Shown here: positions 24,833 to 33,461 of the stretch, piece by piece
How positions within the stretch are numbered: position 1 is the first letter of the stretch
Layout: each line of letters begins with the position of its first letter
DNA from: Gemmatimonadota bacterium
GTDB lineage: Bacteria > Latescibacterota > UBA2968 > UBA8231
Length of the DNA stretch: 42,995 bases
Reading direction: 5' to 3'
NCBI GenBank assembly: GCA_018673255.1
Contig: JABHDC010000257.1
Span: 1-42,995 of the forward strand
Notes under the pieces: generated by a model
What the model saw: only the letters and a program-made list of their open reading frames with translations
The model's database searches: none
What the model was told of the DNA's origin: nothing
Position numbers and translations under genes: made by a program

Positions 24833-25420
24833 CTATTCGCCCCGGATGACGGCTTCCATGCACTGACGCGGGCACAGATATTCGTGCGTGTATTCCATGA
24901 GATTCGCCGCCAGTGAGCGGAGACGCTCATCGGTGGCTGGATCTGTGCAGCGCCCTTGTGCATCGAATACATCCTGAACTCCGGCAACCGAAACGAATCC
25001 GGGCAACACGTGGCCCCCTACATGCGTGACCACCGAGCTGAGGTGTTCGAGCGCTTTGATCGCGCCAATGCGACCGGAGGCAACACCGAGCATGGCCACC
25101 GGCTTGCCGGAGAGGACGGACGGGAATCCCATGTTCTCGATGACGAGTTTGATCGCACTGGAGTAGCTACCATGGTATTCCGGTGTGGACAGGATCACGC
25201 CAGTCGATGCGCCGATCAGCTGCTGCATGGATTTGGCATCTTCACTGTCAGAGGCCGGCCCCGGCAGATTGAGGTAACGCGGATCCACCACATCGAAGGT
25301 GACATCAGCATGGCGACGGGCAAATTCATCCGCCACGATGGCCATGGCTCTGGCCGTGTAGTTATCGGGACGGACGCTGCCGATGATGGCCGCGATACGG
25401 ATCGAACTCGGTTCGTTCAC
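24833..25420 (-). CDS. NADPH-dependent FMN reductase family protein
   Basis: A 195-residue flavodoxin-like protein that would reduce FMN, quinones or similar acceptors with NAD(P)H. The FMN phosphate loop GSVRPDNYT lies at 14-22, and STPEYHGSYSSAIK at 78-91 is the hallmark flavin-binding segment. GKPVAMLGVASGRIGA follows as expected. The GTG start is preceded by GGAG 9 nt upstream. It is divergent from a glutaredoxin-like gene with only 25 bp between the two starts, so the promoters of each must lie inside or across the other gene. Length is normal for the family. Confidence 0.92.
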   Translation of the reverse strand: MNEPSSIRIAAIIGSVRPDNYTARAMAIVADEFARRHADVTFDVVDPRYLNLPGPASDSEDAKSMQQLIGASTGVILSTPEYHGSYSSAIKLVIENMGFPSVLSGKPVAMLGVASGRIGAIKALEHLSSVVTHVGGHVLPGFVSVAGVQDVFDAQGRCTDPATDERLRSLAANLMEYTHEYLCPRQCMEAVIRGE

Positions 25421-25445
25421 TTTCTTTCACTCCTGGTTTGACGTC

Positions 25446-25748
25446 ATGACACGCATTGAGATCTACTCCAGCCCATTCTGCCCATTCTGCTGGCAGGCGC
25501 GGTGGCTCCTGCACCGCAAGGGGGTAAAGGCTGTGAAGATACCGATTCGTATGTACCTGGGAATCAAGCTGCCCACACGCAACCTGCGGCAGATGGTCGA
25601 GCGCAGTGGCGGCGACCACACAGTGCCGCAGATCTTCGTCGATGGGAAATATCTGGGCACCGAAGAGCATCTGGAACAGCTGGAAGCGAGCGGTCAGCTC
25701 GACGACATCCTTCAAGGGCGTCGACCCGCTCCGGATCCGGGCGTGTGA
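25446..25748 (+). CDS. Glutaredoxin-like thiol oxidoreductase
   Basis: A 100-residue thioredoxin-fold protein. C12-P-F-C15 is the redox pair in EIYSSPFCPFC, and the TVPQIFVDGKYLGTEEHLEQL segment carries the cis-Pro loop and glutathione-binding GT-x-E/D motif. It would reduce disulfides or glutathione mixed disulfides in the cytoplasm. ATG 25446 is taken because the fold begins there; the frame is open to 25383 but that would overlap the divergent FMN reductase start. No clear ribosome site is seen. Confidence 0.88.
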   Translation: MTRIEIYSSPFCPFCWQARWLLHRKGVKAVKIPIRMYLGIKLPTRNLRQMVERSGGDHTVPQIFVDGKYLGTEEHLEQLEASGQLDDILQGRRPAPDPGV

Positions 25749-26065
25749 CAATGAAGATGACACCGCCCACAATCTGGACGATGAGCCGAATCTGCACCGG
25801 TACATGGAGTTAGCGCGACAAGCACTCTTCAGGTGTCCATGTTCTTGCCGGCGACCGGTTGCGTGAACCATCGCACCGGCATTGAGCGCTTCCGCCGCAA
25901 TTGGCTGTTTTTGCGTAAGTTGGGAGAAACACAACCGGAATCATCTTTGCGGCGGTACAAGAGTTGCATTCTGAATCCTCTACCCGGCCGCACGACGTCG
26001 GGGCGATGCGGATTCATCCTCGCATCCTGTCGCTTTTCTCCTCTGGTCATTCCATCTGGAAATCG
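25749..26065. other. Gap upstream of the histidine kinase, no gene seen
   Basis: About 317 bp separate the glutaredoxin gene from the selected kinase start. The kinase frame is open from 25964, and other possible starts lie within this gap, so its right part may be coding. A T-rich patch near 25908-25920 could belong to a promoter, but no convincing -35/-10 pair is visible. Confidence 0.4.
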
Positions 26066-28339
26066 ATGGCAACACTGCTCACATCTGTCCAGCGATCCAC
26101 CCTCCTGCTGGCTCTTCTGCTGTCCACGACGCTGTTGTCCACGGCCGGAGTCGATGCACACAATGGTCGCCTCGCCATGGGGCTGCCGTTGGATGACATC
26201 ACCGTCGACGGCGATCTGTCCGACTGGCCCGAAGATCTGCCGCGGTATGCGATCACGATGGCCGAGTTCGGCAAACCTCCATCCGGACCGCAGGATTTCG
26301 CCGCCGATTTCCGCGTCGGGTACTCACCCACAACGCACCGGATCTATGTCGCCGTGGAAGTCGTGGATGAGTCCACGGTGCTGCACAGAAAGGGCCGCAG
26401 CAATTGGGACAACGCCGACGGGTGTGATCTCTACATCGGTCTGGAACACGAGTCCTACGGCGGACCGGTTGCACAGCTGGCCATGTGGGGGAACGACCGC
26501 CACGCCATGGGCGCTGCCAGCCTGAGGTCGTTTGAGGTCGCCACCACTGAACGACCCAAGGGTCGGGTCTACGAATGGTCGGTCGATGCGGATGCCTTCC
26601 AGTCTAAGCCACTGCACGACGGCTTTGACCTGGCCTTCGATATCGTCGTCGCCGATGTCGACGAGGACGGCTCTTTTTCCTGGATGGCCTGGGGGGCCCG
26701 CAGTTCCAAATTGGCCTCGCCCATGCGTCTGGGTGACGTCATGCTCGTCGGCGCGGGAGCCGATCTGGAAGACGCCATGGACTCGGCCGGCGAGATGATC
26801 CAGCGCACGACGGGGCGAGCCGACAGCCAGGCGCGTACGATGACGAGTTACCTGGCCCTGTTGAGCGGGTCCCTGCTGGCCGTGTCGCTCCTGCATCTGT
26901 TGTTGTACGGCTTCCAGCGCGAATCCCGTACAAATCTCTACTACGCCATCTACACCGCCTGTACGGCAGCCGCCGTCTTCGCCTCCTTCCAGGTGACCGT
27001 GCCTCCCATCGTGGAATTGCTCACGTTCACCCAGAACTCCAGCCTGGGCGCAGTCGGTGCGGGGATCTTCGGCTTCATCCTGCTCGTGTATGGCTCGAGC
27101 CTGCTGTTCCTCTACGCCTTTTTCTACGAGAAGACGCCGGTCTTTGGCCGGATCATCCTGTTCACGATGGCCGCCCTGCCATTGTGTGCCGCCTTCGGCT
27201 ACCTGACCAAGACCTTCCTGGGCAGTGGGGCGGGCCCGCAGATCGGCAATTTCCTGGTCGGGACGGCCACCGTCGGTCTGCCCCTGATGGCTGTGGCCAT
27301 GCTCATTGAGATCCCGCGCATCGTGCTGGCCGCCGTGGTGCGGCGCAAGTCGGGGGCCTGGTCGGTTGGTGTCGGTTTCCTCGTCTTCGCAGTCTGCGGT
27401 CTTGTTGTCATCTACAACCTGCTGTCACGACAGCCCATCGAACCGATGATTCTACTCGGTGTCGTGTTGCCCCTGGGGACGATGTCTTTCCGCCTGGCCC
27501 GATCCGTGGCAACCGTGCACAGCGATCTGGCCGAACGCTACGCGCAAGTAGAAGCCCTGTCAGAGCAATTGCGCGAGCAGAATCGGGCGCTGGAGATGGC
27601 CAACATCCAGATTCGTGAACAGAGCCTGCAGGTCTCAGAAGCCAATCGGCTCAAGTCCGATTTCCTGGCGCGTATGTCCCACGACCTGCGCACGCCACTC
27701 AATGCCATCATCGGCTACACACGAATCCTGTTGCGCCGGTTGAAGGATGAGGTGGAACCGCGGCAGTATCAGAATCTTGGGAATGTACGTGTCAGCGCCG
27801 ACAATCTGCTGGCCCTCATCAACGATATCCTGGACCTGTCACGGATCGAATCCGGTCGCAACGAAGTCCACATTGATGCGGTAGACGTCACGCAACTGAT
27901 CTCCGAATGTGGCGCCAGCCTGCAGTCACTGGTGAGCGGTGACGTGCAATTCACGCTCGATGTTGCACCCGACCTCCCGACCATCCAAAGCGATGCAGAC
28001 CGTGTGAGACGTGTGCTGATGAATCTGGCAGGCAATGCGATCAAATACACGGAGGCCGGCCAGATCACCATCGCTGCCCGCCACGATGGCGAACACATCC
28101 TGCTGCAGGTCACCGACACGGGTCTGGGCATCCCCGCCGACGATCTGCCCTATATCTTCGACGAGTTTCGCCAGGTCGACCGGAATGATCGCAAGCGCGA
28201 GGGCAGTGGGCTGGGGCTGGCCATCGCTCGCAAGTCCGTGGAGATGCTGGGCGGGCAGATCGAAGTCACCAGCCGCGAGGCAGAGGGATCGACCTTCTCC
28301 GTTCGGTTGCCCCTGCAGACGTCGGGTGTGAAACCCTAG
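26066..28339 (+). CDS. Sensor histidine kinase: CBM9-like sensor, 7TM-DISM, HisKA-HATPase
   Basis: A 757-residue kinase if started at ATG 26066; ATG 26006 would add 20 residues. A signal-peptide-like segment (10-30) is followed by a carbohydrate-binding family 9/DOMON-like domain (about 38-225): DDITVDGDLSDWPED, YVAVEVVDES and the NADGCDLYIGLEHES strand. Seven hydrophobic segments (about 260-480) match the 7TMR-DISM membrane domain. A coiled coil (485-525) leads to the H box FLARMSHDLRTPLNAI with phospho-acceptor H539. The N box NLAGNAIKYTEAG and G boxes DTGLGIP and GSGLGLAIA are intact. No receiver domain and no neighbouring response regulator are present. It probably senses a sugar outside the membrane. 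Confidence 0.88.
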   Translation: MATLLTSVQRSTLLLALLLSTTLLSTAGVDAHNGRLAMGLPLDDITVDGDLSDWPEDLPRYAITMAEFGKPPSGPQDFAADFRVGYSPTTHRIYVAVEVVDESTVLHRKGRSNWDNADGCDLYIGLEHESYGGPVAQLAMWGNDRHAMGAASLRSFEVATTERPKGRVYEWSVDADAFQSKPLHDGFDLAFDIVVADVDEDGSFSWMAWGARSSKLASPMRLGDVMLVGAGADLEDAMDSAGEMIQRTTGRADSQARTMTSYLALLSGSLLAVSLLHLLLYGFQRESRTNLYYAIYTACTAAAVFASFQVTVPPIVELLTFTQNSSLGAVGAGIFGFILLVYGSSLLFLYAFFYEKTPVFGRIILFTMAALPLCAAFGYLTKTFLGSGAGPQIGNFLVGTATVGLPLMAVAMLIEIPRIVLAAVVRRKSGAWSVGVGFLVFAVCGLVVIYNLLSRQPIEPMILLGVVLPLGTMSFRLARSVATVHSDLAERYAQVEALSEQLREQNRALEMANIQIREQSLQVSEANRLKSDFLARMSHDLRTPLNAIIGYTRILLRRLKDEVEPRQYQNLGNVRVSADNLLALINDILDLSRIESGRNEVHIDAVDVTQLISECGASLQSLVSGDVQFTLDVAPDLPTIQSDADRVRRVLMNLAGNAIKYTEAGQITIAARHDGEHILLQVTDTGLGIPADDLPYIFDEFRQVDRNDRKREGSGLGLAIARKSVEMLGGQIEVTSREAEGSTFSVRLPLQTSGVKP

Positions 28340-28404
28340 GCGATTCGCCTCAACGCCGTTGGATCCGATCGGGCCCACCGCTGGCCACAGGGTTGGGCAT
28401 TGCT

Positions 28405-28421
28405 TTGGTTGCCTTAACCAA
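28405..28421 (+). promoter_or_regulatory. Hairpin abutting the MFS start codon
   Basis: TTGGTT (28405-28410) pairs with AACCAA (28416-28421) across a 5-nt loop; the last base of the stem is the A of the ATG. No ribosome site is visible upstream. The hairpin occupies the place where one would be expected, so translation initiation may be weak or controlled. Confidence 0.3.
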
Positions 28422-29695
28422 TGAATGCGACGCCCGATCTCTCAGAAATCGACGATGGTCCCTACGCCGTCTTCCGCATCGCCAGCTATCGCGACTATAC
28501 CGTGGGTTCGCTGGCCACACGCGTGGGCACCCGTCTGCAATCGGTGGCCATGGGTTGGGATGTCTACCAGCGCACCGGTGAACCGCTGGCCCTTGGCCTG
28601 GTCGGTCTCATCCAGGTGATCCCGGCGATTCTGCTGGCCCTGCCGGCGGGCTGGATCGCCGACACGTACGACCGCCGACGCGTCATCCTGTTCAGCCTCG
28701 CCGGCATGACGCTGACATCGCTGGGTCTGGCGTGGCAGTCCTGGATCGAGGCACCGATCGCCACCCTGTACATCCTGCTGTTCCTCGACGCCGTGGCCGG
28801 CACCATGGGCCGCCCGGCGCGCACCGCCATCCTGCCGCGCATCGTCCCGCGAACACTGTTTCCCCGCGCCGTCACCTGGAACTTCACCCTCTTCCAACTG
28901 GCCGCCGTCATCGGTCCTGGCATCGGCGGTTTCGTCGTCGCCTGGAGTGTCCCGGCCGCCTATGCCATTGCCGCCATCAGCTCGGCCCTGTTCGGGTGGG
29001 TCGTCTTGCGCCTGCCCAGCGATTGCGGCATCCCGGAGTCGAGTGGAGATGACGCTGAATCACAACGTTCGATGCTGAGCACCCTCTTCGACGGGGTCCG
29101 CTACGTCTGCCGTACACGTGTACTGCTGGCCATTCTGTCTCTGGACATGTTCGCCGTCCTGCTGGGGGGCGCCGTCTATCTGCTGCCGGTCTTCGCCGAA
29201 GATATTCTGCAAGTCGGTGCCCAGGGACTGGGCTGGCTGCATGCGGCCCCGGCGGCCGGGGCCCTGCTCACAGCACTGGTCATGACCCATCTGGCCCCGC
29301 TGCCGCAGGCCGGTCGCGCCCTGCTGGGATCGGTCGCCGGTTTTGGCGCCGCCACCATCGTCTTTGGCCTCTCTGACTGGATGCCTCTATCCCTGGCCAT
29401 GCTCTTCTTGACCGGGGCCTTCGATCAGGTCAGCATGGTCGTACGTCACACGATGGTACAGCTGATCACGCCGGATGCCATGCGGGGACGAGTATCGGCC
29501 GTCAACGGGGTCTTCGTGTCGACATCCAATGAACTGGGGGGTTTTGAATCCGGCCTCGTCGCCCACTGGTTTGGCCCCGTCATTTCCGTCATCTCCGGCG
29601 GCATCGGCACGATCCTGGTCGTGCTCGCCACGGCCGCCGCATCACGTCAGTTGAGACGAATCGGGTCGCTGGGCGATATCCGAACCCGCGACTGA
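28421..29695 (+). CDS. MFS transporter (EntS/MFS_3-like)
   Basis: A 424-residue membrane transporter with about twelve hydrophobic segments. The N terminus (FRIASYRDYTVGSLATRVG, then SVAMGWDVYQRTGEPLALGLVGL) and the loop GWIADTYDRRRVIL between TM2 and TM3 are typical of the MFS_3 group, which includes enterobactin exporter EntS. The matching C-terminal loop is MRGRVSAVNGVF. Such proteins usually export small molecules; import of sugars is less likely. It lies 81 bp after the kinase and is the only transporter in the window. The start codon lacks a ribosome site and touches a hairpin. Confidence 0.88.
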   Translation: MNATPDLSEIDDGPYAVFRIASYRDYTVGSLATRVGTRLQSVAMGWDVYQRTGEPLALGLVGLIQVIPAILLALPAGWIADTYDRRRVILFSLAGMTLTSLGLAWQSWIEAPIATLYILLFLDAVAGTMGRPARTAILPRIVPRTLFPRAVTWNFTLFQLAAVIGPGIGGFVVAWSVPAAYAIAAISSALFGWVVLRLPSDCGIPESSGDDAESQRSMLSTLFDGVRYVCRTRVLLAILSLDMFAVLLGGAVYLLPVFAEDILQVGAQGLGWLHAAPAAGALLTALVMTHLAPLPQAGRALLGSVAGFGAATIVFGLSDWMPLSLAMLFLTGAFDQVSMVVRHTMVQLITPDAMRGRVSAVNGVFVSTSNELGGFESGLVAHWFGPVISVISGGIGTILVVLATAAASRQLRRIGSLGDIRTRD

Positions 29696-29707
29696 ACGAC
29701 GGTCTGT

Positions 29708-29728
29708 GACCCGTGACCACCACGGGTC
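29708..29728 (+). terminator. Strong hairpin after the MFS gene, terminator-like
   Basis: GACCCGTG (29708-29715) and CACGGGTC (29721-29728) form a perfect 8-bp GC-rich stem with a 5-nt loop, 12 nt after the MFS stop. There is no T-tract, so it may be a weak terminator or a 3'-end stabiliser between the MFS gene and the oxidoreductase. Confidence 0.5.
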
Positions 29729-29792
29729 GGCTTGACGCATCCGCCCCTTGCCCCCCACCATTCCCGTCTGCATGGCAGACAAACAGGGGAAT

Positions 29793-30878
29793 ATGACAGA
29801 CAACAAGAGATACACAGCGGCCGTGATCGGCCTCGGCTTCATCGGCGGCGCCGACCAGGTCTCAGGCGATGTGCTGGGCCAGCGTGTGGAGGATCTGGAC
29901 GGGACGCACGTCATGTCGATCAGGAATCACCCACGCATCGATCTGGTCGCCGGCAGCAGCCGTGACGAGGGCCGCCAGCAGCGCTTTGCCGAACGATTCG
30001 ATGTGCCGGTCTTCGCCGACTGGCAGCAATTGCTCAAGGAAGCCGGTCCACTGGATCTGGTCGGCATCGCCACCTACACGCCGGCCCATGCCGAGATCAC
30101 GCACGCCTGCGTCGAGGCCGGCGTGCGCGCCATCTATTGCGAGAAACCGGTGGCACCGACTATCGATGGCGCTGAAGGGATGCTCAAAGCCTGTGATGAG
30201 GCCGGTGCATTGCTCGTCATCAATCACAATCTTCGCTTTCACCCCAACATGCGTCGCCTGCGCGATTTGATCGCCGCCGGCACGCTGGGCCCACTGACCT
30301 CGGTCTCAGCCCAATGGACGACGGGCCGTCTCGGCAATGTGGGCACCCACATGTTCGATGCCATCCAGATGGTGACCGGTCTGCCGATACATGCCGTCTC
30401 TGGCACCCTCGACAACTCCTCGAAACCAGATTGCCGGGGCGGTGACTTCCGCGATCCGGGGGGATGGGGCGTGCTGCGCCTGGGACGGGAACTGGATGGC
30501 CGTGGCGAAGGCCCTTCGGGAGATTTGATGTGCGTCGTCGACGCGGCCGACTATGGCCTGACGCCCTTCCGACTCCGCTTCCACGGGACCCAAGGATGGG
30601 CCGAGTGCCAGGGTCGGGAAGTGCACGTGAATCTGGCCGATGGCCAGCAGATGACGTGGGCTGCCGAACAGGATACGGCCGGGGCCTCCAGTATGGATCG
30701 GGCCGTCGGTGAGATCGTCGATTGGTTCGACGGCAAGGCGTTTCCCTACGATGCAACCGAAGCGGTGCGAACCCTGGAGGCGATCCTCGCCTTCCACGCA
30801 TCGCACCAACACGATGCCGCCTGGGTATCGTTGCCATTGTCCGGCAATGACCGGGATCTCGTCCTTCACAGCGGCTGA
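29793..30878 (+). CDS. Gfo/Idh/MocA-family NAD(P)-dependent oxidoreductase
   Basis: A 361-residue dehydrogenase. The Rossmann motif is G13-L-G-F-I-G18 in AAVIGLGFIGG, and the family motif E117-K118-P119 (YCEKPVAPT) contains the catalytic Lys. The C-terminal beta-sheet domain follows (MFDAIQMVTGLPIHAVSG, FRLRFHGTQGWAECQG). ATG 29793 is chosen, with GGGG 3 nt before it and the Rossmann strand starting at residue 8. Members oxidise or reduce sugars, inositols and sugar acids. The alpha/beta hydrolase follows after 39 bp and the second PhyH gene after that, suggesting a catabolic group. Confidence 0.9.
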   Translation: MTDNKRYTAAVIGLGFIGGADQVSGDVLGQRVEDLDGTHVMSIRNHPRIDLVAGSSRDEGRQQRFAERFDVPVFADWQQLLKEAGPLDLVGIATYTPAHAEITHACVEAGVRAIYCEKPVAPTIDGAEGMLKACDEAGALLVINHNLRFHPNMRRLRDLIAAGTLGPLTSVSAQWTTGRLGNVGTHMFDAIQMVTGLPIHAVSGTLDNSSKPDCRGGDFRDPGGWGVLRLGRELDGRGEGPSGDLMCVVDAADYGLTPFRLRFHGTQGWAECQGREVHVNLADGQQMTWAAEQDTAGASSMDRAVGEIVDWFDGKAFPYDATEAVRTLEAILAFHASHQHDAAWVSLPLSGNDRDLVLHSG

Positions 30879-30917
30879 CATAGACAACCATCCCTCGACA
30901 TATGGAGATCCATCTGC

Positions 30918-31649
30918 ATGCAGTCTGACGTGCGCAACACCCAGGGCGAACGCCTCGACTACACCTACCATCCCGCTGCTGATTCCACCGGCCGCGGACC
31001 CCTCGTCGTCATCGGACATGGCGTCACCGGCAACAAGGACCGCCCCTTCGTTGTCGCCCTGGCCTCAGGCCTGGCCGCCGGGGGTGTGGATGCGGTGCGA
31101 CTGTCCTTTTCCGGCAATGGGGATTCGGAAGGTCGTTTCCAGGATTCGACCATCTCCAAGGAAGTGGCAGACCTGGGTGCCCTACTCGAGGCGGCCGGTG
31201 ATCGGCCGATCTGTTTCATCGGTCACAGCATGGGAGGCGCCGTGGGCGTCATCCGCGCCACGCAGGACAAACGCATTGCCTGGCTCGTGTCGCTGGCCGG
31301 TATGGTCCACACCCGTGCCTTTGCCGAGCGCGAATTCAGTGACGTGACGCCGGATGCGGGCTGCATGTGGGAAGAGCCCTCCTGCCCTCTGTCCCAGGCC
31401 TATGTGGATGACATGAACCAGATCGATACCGTCGTCGAGTTGGGGTCGAAGATCCTCATCCCGTGGCTGCTGGTGCATGGCAGCGAGGATGACGTCGTAC
31501 CGCCTGCTGACGCTCAGGACATCCAGGCTCGTGCCCAGGGCGCCGAGTTGGTCAGTGTGCCCGGTGCAGACCACGTGTTCAGCGATGCAGCCGCAGCGAC
31601 CATGGTGGAGACCGTCGTCGCCTGGGTGCAGCGACAGACACGGGACTGA
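30918..31649 (+). CDS. Alpha/beta hydrolase (serine esterase-like)
   Basis: A 243-residue hydrolase. The nucleophile elbow is G-H-S104-M-G-G (CFIGHSMGGAVG), the oxyanion segment VVIGHGVTGNKD lies at 30-41, and the acid and His are likely in HGSEDDVVP and GADHVFSD. The compact size, with the SFSGNGDSEGRF strand, resembles the DUF1749/serine aminopeptidase-S33-like esterases. There is no signal peptide. GGAG lies upstream of the ATG. It could remove an ester such as acetyl or feruloyl from an imported glycan, but the substrate is unknown. Confidence 0.88.
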   Translation: MQSDVRNTQGERLDYTYHPAADSTGRGPLVVIGHGVTGNKDRPFVVALASGLAAGGVDAVRLSFSGNGDSEGRFQDSTISKEVADLGALLEAAGDRPICFIGHSMGGAVGVIRATQDKRIAWLVSLAGMVHTRAFAEREFSDVTPDAGCMWEEPSCPLSQAYVDDMNQIDTVVELGSKILIPWLLVHGSEDDVVPPADAQDIQARAQGAELVSVPGADHVFSDAAAATMVETVVAWVQRQTRD

Positions 31650-31657
31650 ATCTCACC

Positions 31658-32473
31658 GTGCCCTTCTCATTCTCAGATCAGCATATCGAGGACTACCACC
31701 GACTCGGATTCACGGTGTTCCGGGCAATCCTGCCGGCCACACTGGTCGGTGATCTGCGCCGGGTAACCGACCAGGCCCGAGAGATCGCCCGCCAGGCGAA
31801 TGGCGCACAGGTGCAGCGTCTGCAACCGGTGACCGCCTACGAGCAACTGGATCTGACTCCTTTCACCGACTATTCCCAGTTGCCGGCGCTGGCCGATGCG
31901 GTGCAGCGGATCCTCGGCCCTGAACATGTCCACAGCAACCTCGACGTCCTCGGAGTCCTGCTGGAGCCGGCAGAGCAACCGTGGTGCACACAGTGGCACC
32001 GCGACTGGCGCGACAACATGGGTGGGCTGGATCTGGTGGCCTGGGAGGCCGACTTCCGCGAACCGGCCCTGTTCAACCAGGTGAACTGCGCCCTCTACGA
32101 GGATGGCTCGACCTGGGTCGTGCCCGGTTCGCATCAGCGTCACGACCTACCCAGAGAGATTCAGCGATTTCCACAGCGCCCGATCGAGCGACCCGATACG
32201 ACCGGGTTGTCGGCCGCCGAGGCTGAGCGGGTGTGCTGGGAATACGTCGTGAGTATGCCGGGTGCCGAACAGCTCGTGTTGGCCGCCGGCGACTATTGCC
32301 TGTATCGCAACAGCCTCTGGCACCTGGGCAACTACGTGCCCTACCGCCGGCGCGCGACGCTCCACGACACAGCCGACTGTGACGCCTTCCGGTTATGGCG
32401 CGAAGAACAGGGCAGTGCCGCGGCCGTGCGGCGCGAAGCGGGGGCGGGCATTGACATGCCACCGACGCGGTAG
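31658..32473 (+). CDS. Phytanoyl-CoA dioxygenase (PhyH) family protein
   Basis: A 271-residue Fe(II)/2-oxoglutarate-dependent oxygenase with a complete facial triad: H114-R-D116 in QWHRDW and distal H222 in NSLWHLGNY, with Arg about 231-232 for 2-oxoglutarate. The N-terminal EDYHRLGFTVFRAIL and the strand ALYEDGSTWVVPGSHQRHDL are typical. It starts at GTG 31658, 8 bp after the esterase stop. It contrasts with the PhyH protein at 9012, where the acidic iron ligand is missing. Substrate unknown; hydroxylation or oxidative demethylation of a small molecule is possible. Confidence 0.9.
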   Translation: MPFSFSDQHIEDYHRLGFTVFRAILPATLVGDLRRVTDQAREIARQANGAQVQRLQPVTAYEQLDLTPFTDYSQLPALADAVQRILGPEHVHSNLDVLGVLLEPAEQPWCTQWHRDWRDNMGGLDLVAWEADFREPALFNQVNCALYEDGSTWVVPGSHQRHDLPREIQRFPQRPIERPDTTGLSAAEAERVCWEYVVSMPGAEQLVLAAGDYCLYRNSLWHLGNYVPYRRRATLHDTADCDAFRLWREEQGSAAAVRREAGAGIDMPPTR

Positions 32474-32565
32474 TGACCAGTTGAGGAACCCGCTTGTGGA
32501 AACATCTGGGCGTAGGATCTCCGGCGCCTGGCTCACAAGGCGCGACCGATGGATCAGCGGCGGAT

Positions 32566-33243
32566 CTAACGCTGGAGTCGAACCCGTCCCATGCCGGCGT
32601 GGTCGCAGAAGCTGCCTTGGGCCGGCCCCCAGGCTGGCAGTTCGCTGCTACCATCGGGACGACGACCCGAACGGCATAACTGGGCCCAGATCGTGTCGCC
32701 CTCGTCTCCGGTTTCCCGGGTGATCTCGGGCACCGCCGACCACGGCAGGCTCAATTCCGCTTCCCAGCCAGCGATCCCCGAGCCGGGTCGTCCCATGCTG
32801 CGCACGGCCCACGTCATGCCCTTCGCATCCCAGTTACGACAGCGCTGCCAGTCATCGGCCTCTTCATCCGGGAAGTGCAGGTCGAGGACGGCCCCGAGGG
32901 GATTGATCTCGATCTCGTAGTAACCGGCGCCGGCGGCCAGGAACAGCTCGGCGGCACACTCCGTCCACAAATCGTCGTCGCGTTGTGTCTTGGTCACGGG
33001 CACCAGCGAGGGCGCTGAGCGAAAACCGATGTAGAGTGCCTCATCGTCCCACAACAGCGCCGCCTGCAGATACCGCTCATCCGTCAGCATTTCACCGGTG
33101 TCGATGAGGCGGAACTGATCGATCCAGACCGCGTCCAGCCAGGGCGGCTGATCCAGTCGGGCATCGGGTGCGGGGGCATCGGTCACCCACTGGCAGTCAT
33201 AGCTTGGCGTCGTCATCGACGTTGCTTGCGTCGTCGTCGTCAT
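32566..33243 (-). CDS. CBM9/DOMON-like carbohydrate-binding protein, single domain
   Basis: A 225-residue beta-sandwich protein resembling family 9 carbohydrate-binding domains: ALLWDDEALYIGFRS, LWTECAAELFLAAGAGYYEIEINPLGAVLD and WEAELSLPWSAVP are the typical strands. No signal peptide is seen, so it may be cytoplasmic. The N terminus is Thr-rich; ATG 33243 or 33216 are possible starts. It is convergent with the PhyH gene. The same fold appears as the sensor of the histidine kinase at 26066, so the locus carries the domain twice in different settings. Confidence 0.78.
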   Translation of the reverse strand: MTTTTQATSMTTPSYDCQWVTDAPAPDARLDQPPWLDAVWIDQFRLIDTGEMLTDERYLQAALLWDDEALYIGFRSAPSLVPVTKTQRDDDLWTECAAELFLAAGAGYYEIEINPLGAVLDLHFPDEEADDWQRCRNWDAKGMTWAVRSMGRPGSGIAGWEAELSLPWSAVPEITRETGDEGDTIWAQLCRSGRRPDGSSELPAWGPAQGSFCDHAGMGRVRLQR

Positions 33244-33367
33244 CGACTTCGGGTCATCTCACTGGCAGATGGTGGCAACCGGACATCGTGGAGCGACCCG
33301 GTGGTTCGGGTCTCTGTAAGGAAATCTGCTCTACCCCTGCAACCACGGCAATGGCCAAGGTAGACAA

Positions 33368-33403
33368 CCAGGCAGATGGCCAGACATATGACCAGACACA
33401 TGA
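33368..33403. repeat. Three degenerate 12-nt tandem units
   Basis: Units CCAGGCAGATGG, CCAGACATATGA and CCAGACACATGA follow each other without gaps; the second and third differ at one base, the first at three. No function is known. Confidence 0.55.
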
Positions 33404-33430
33404 CCTGGCTCCACCACCTGTCGCGAGGCC

Positions 33431-33461
33431 GTGCCTGAGTCCGTGCCTGAGTCCGTGCCTG
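33431..33461. repeat. 12-nt tandem repeat GTGCCTGAGTCC
   Basis: Two exact copies (33431-33442, 33443-33454) are followed by a partial third copy (33455-33461). The unit length is the same as that of the repeat 27 nt upstream, though the sequence differs. Confidence 0.7.

Noticed and set aside
24630..24916. Overlapping 78- and 94-codon plus-strand frames
   Set aside because: No ribosome site, no domain, and the 3' parts run into the antisense FMN reductase gene.
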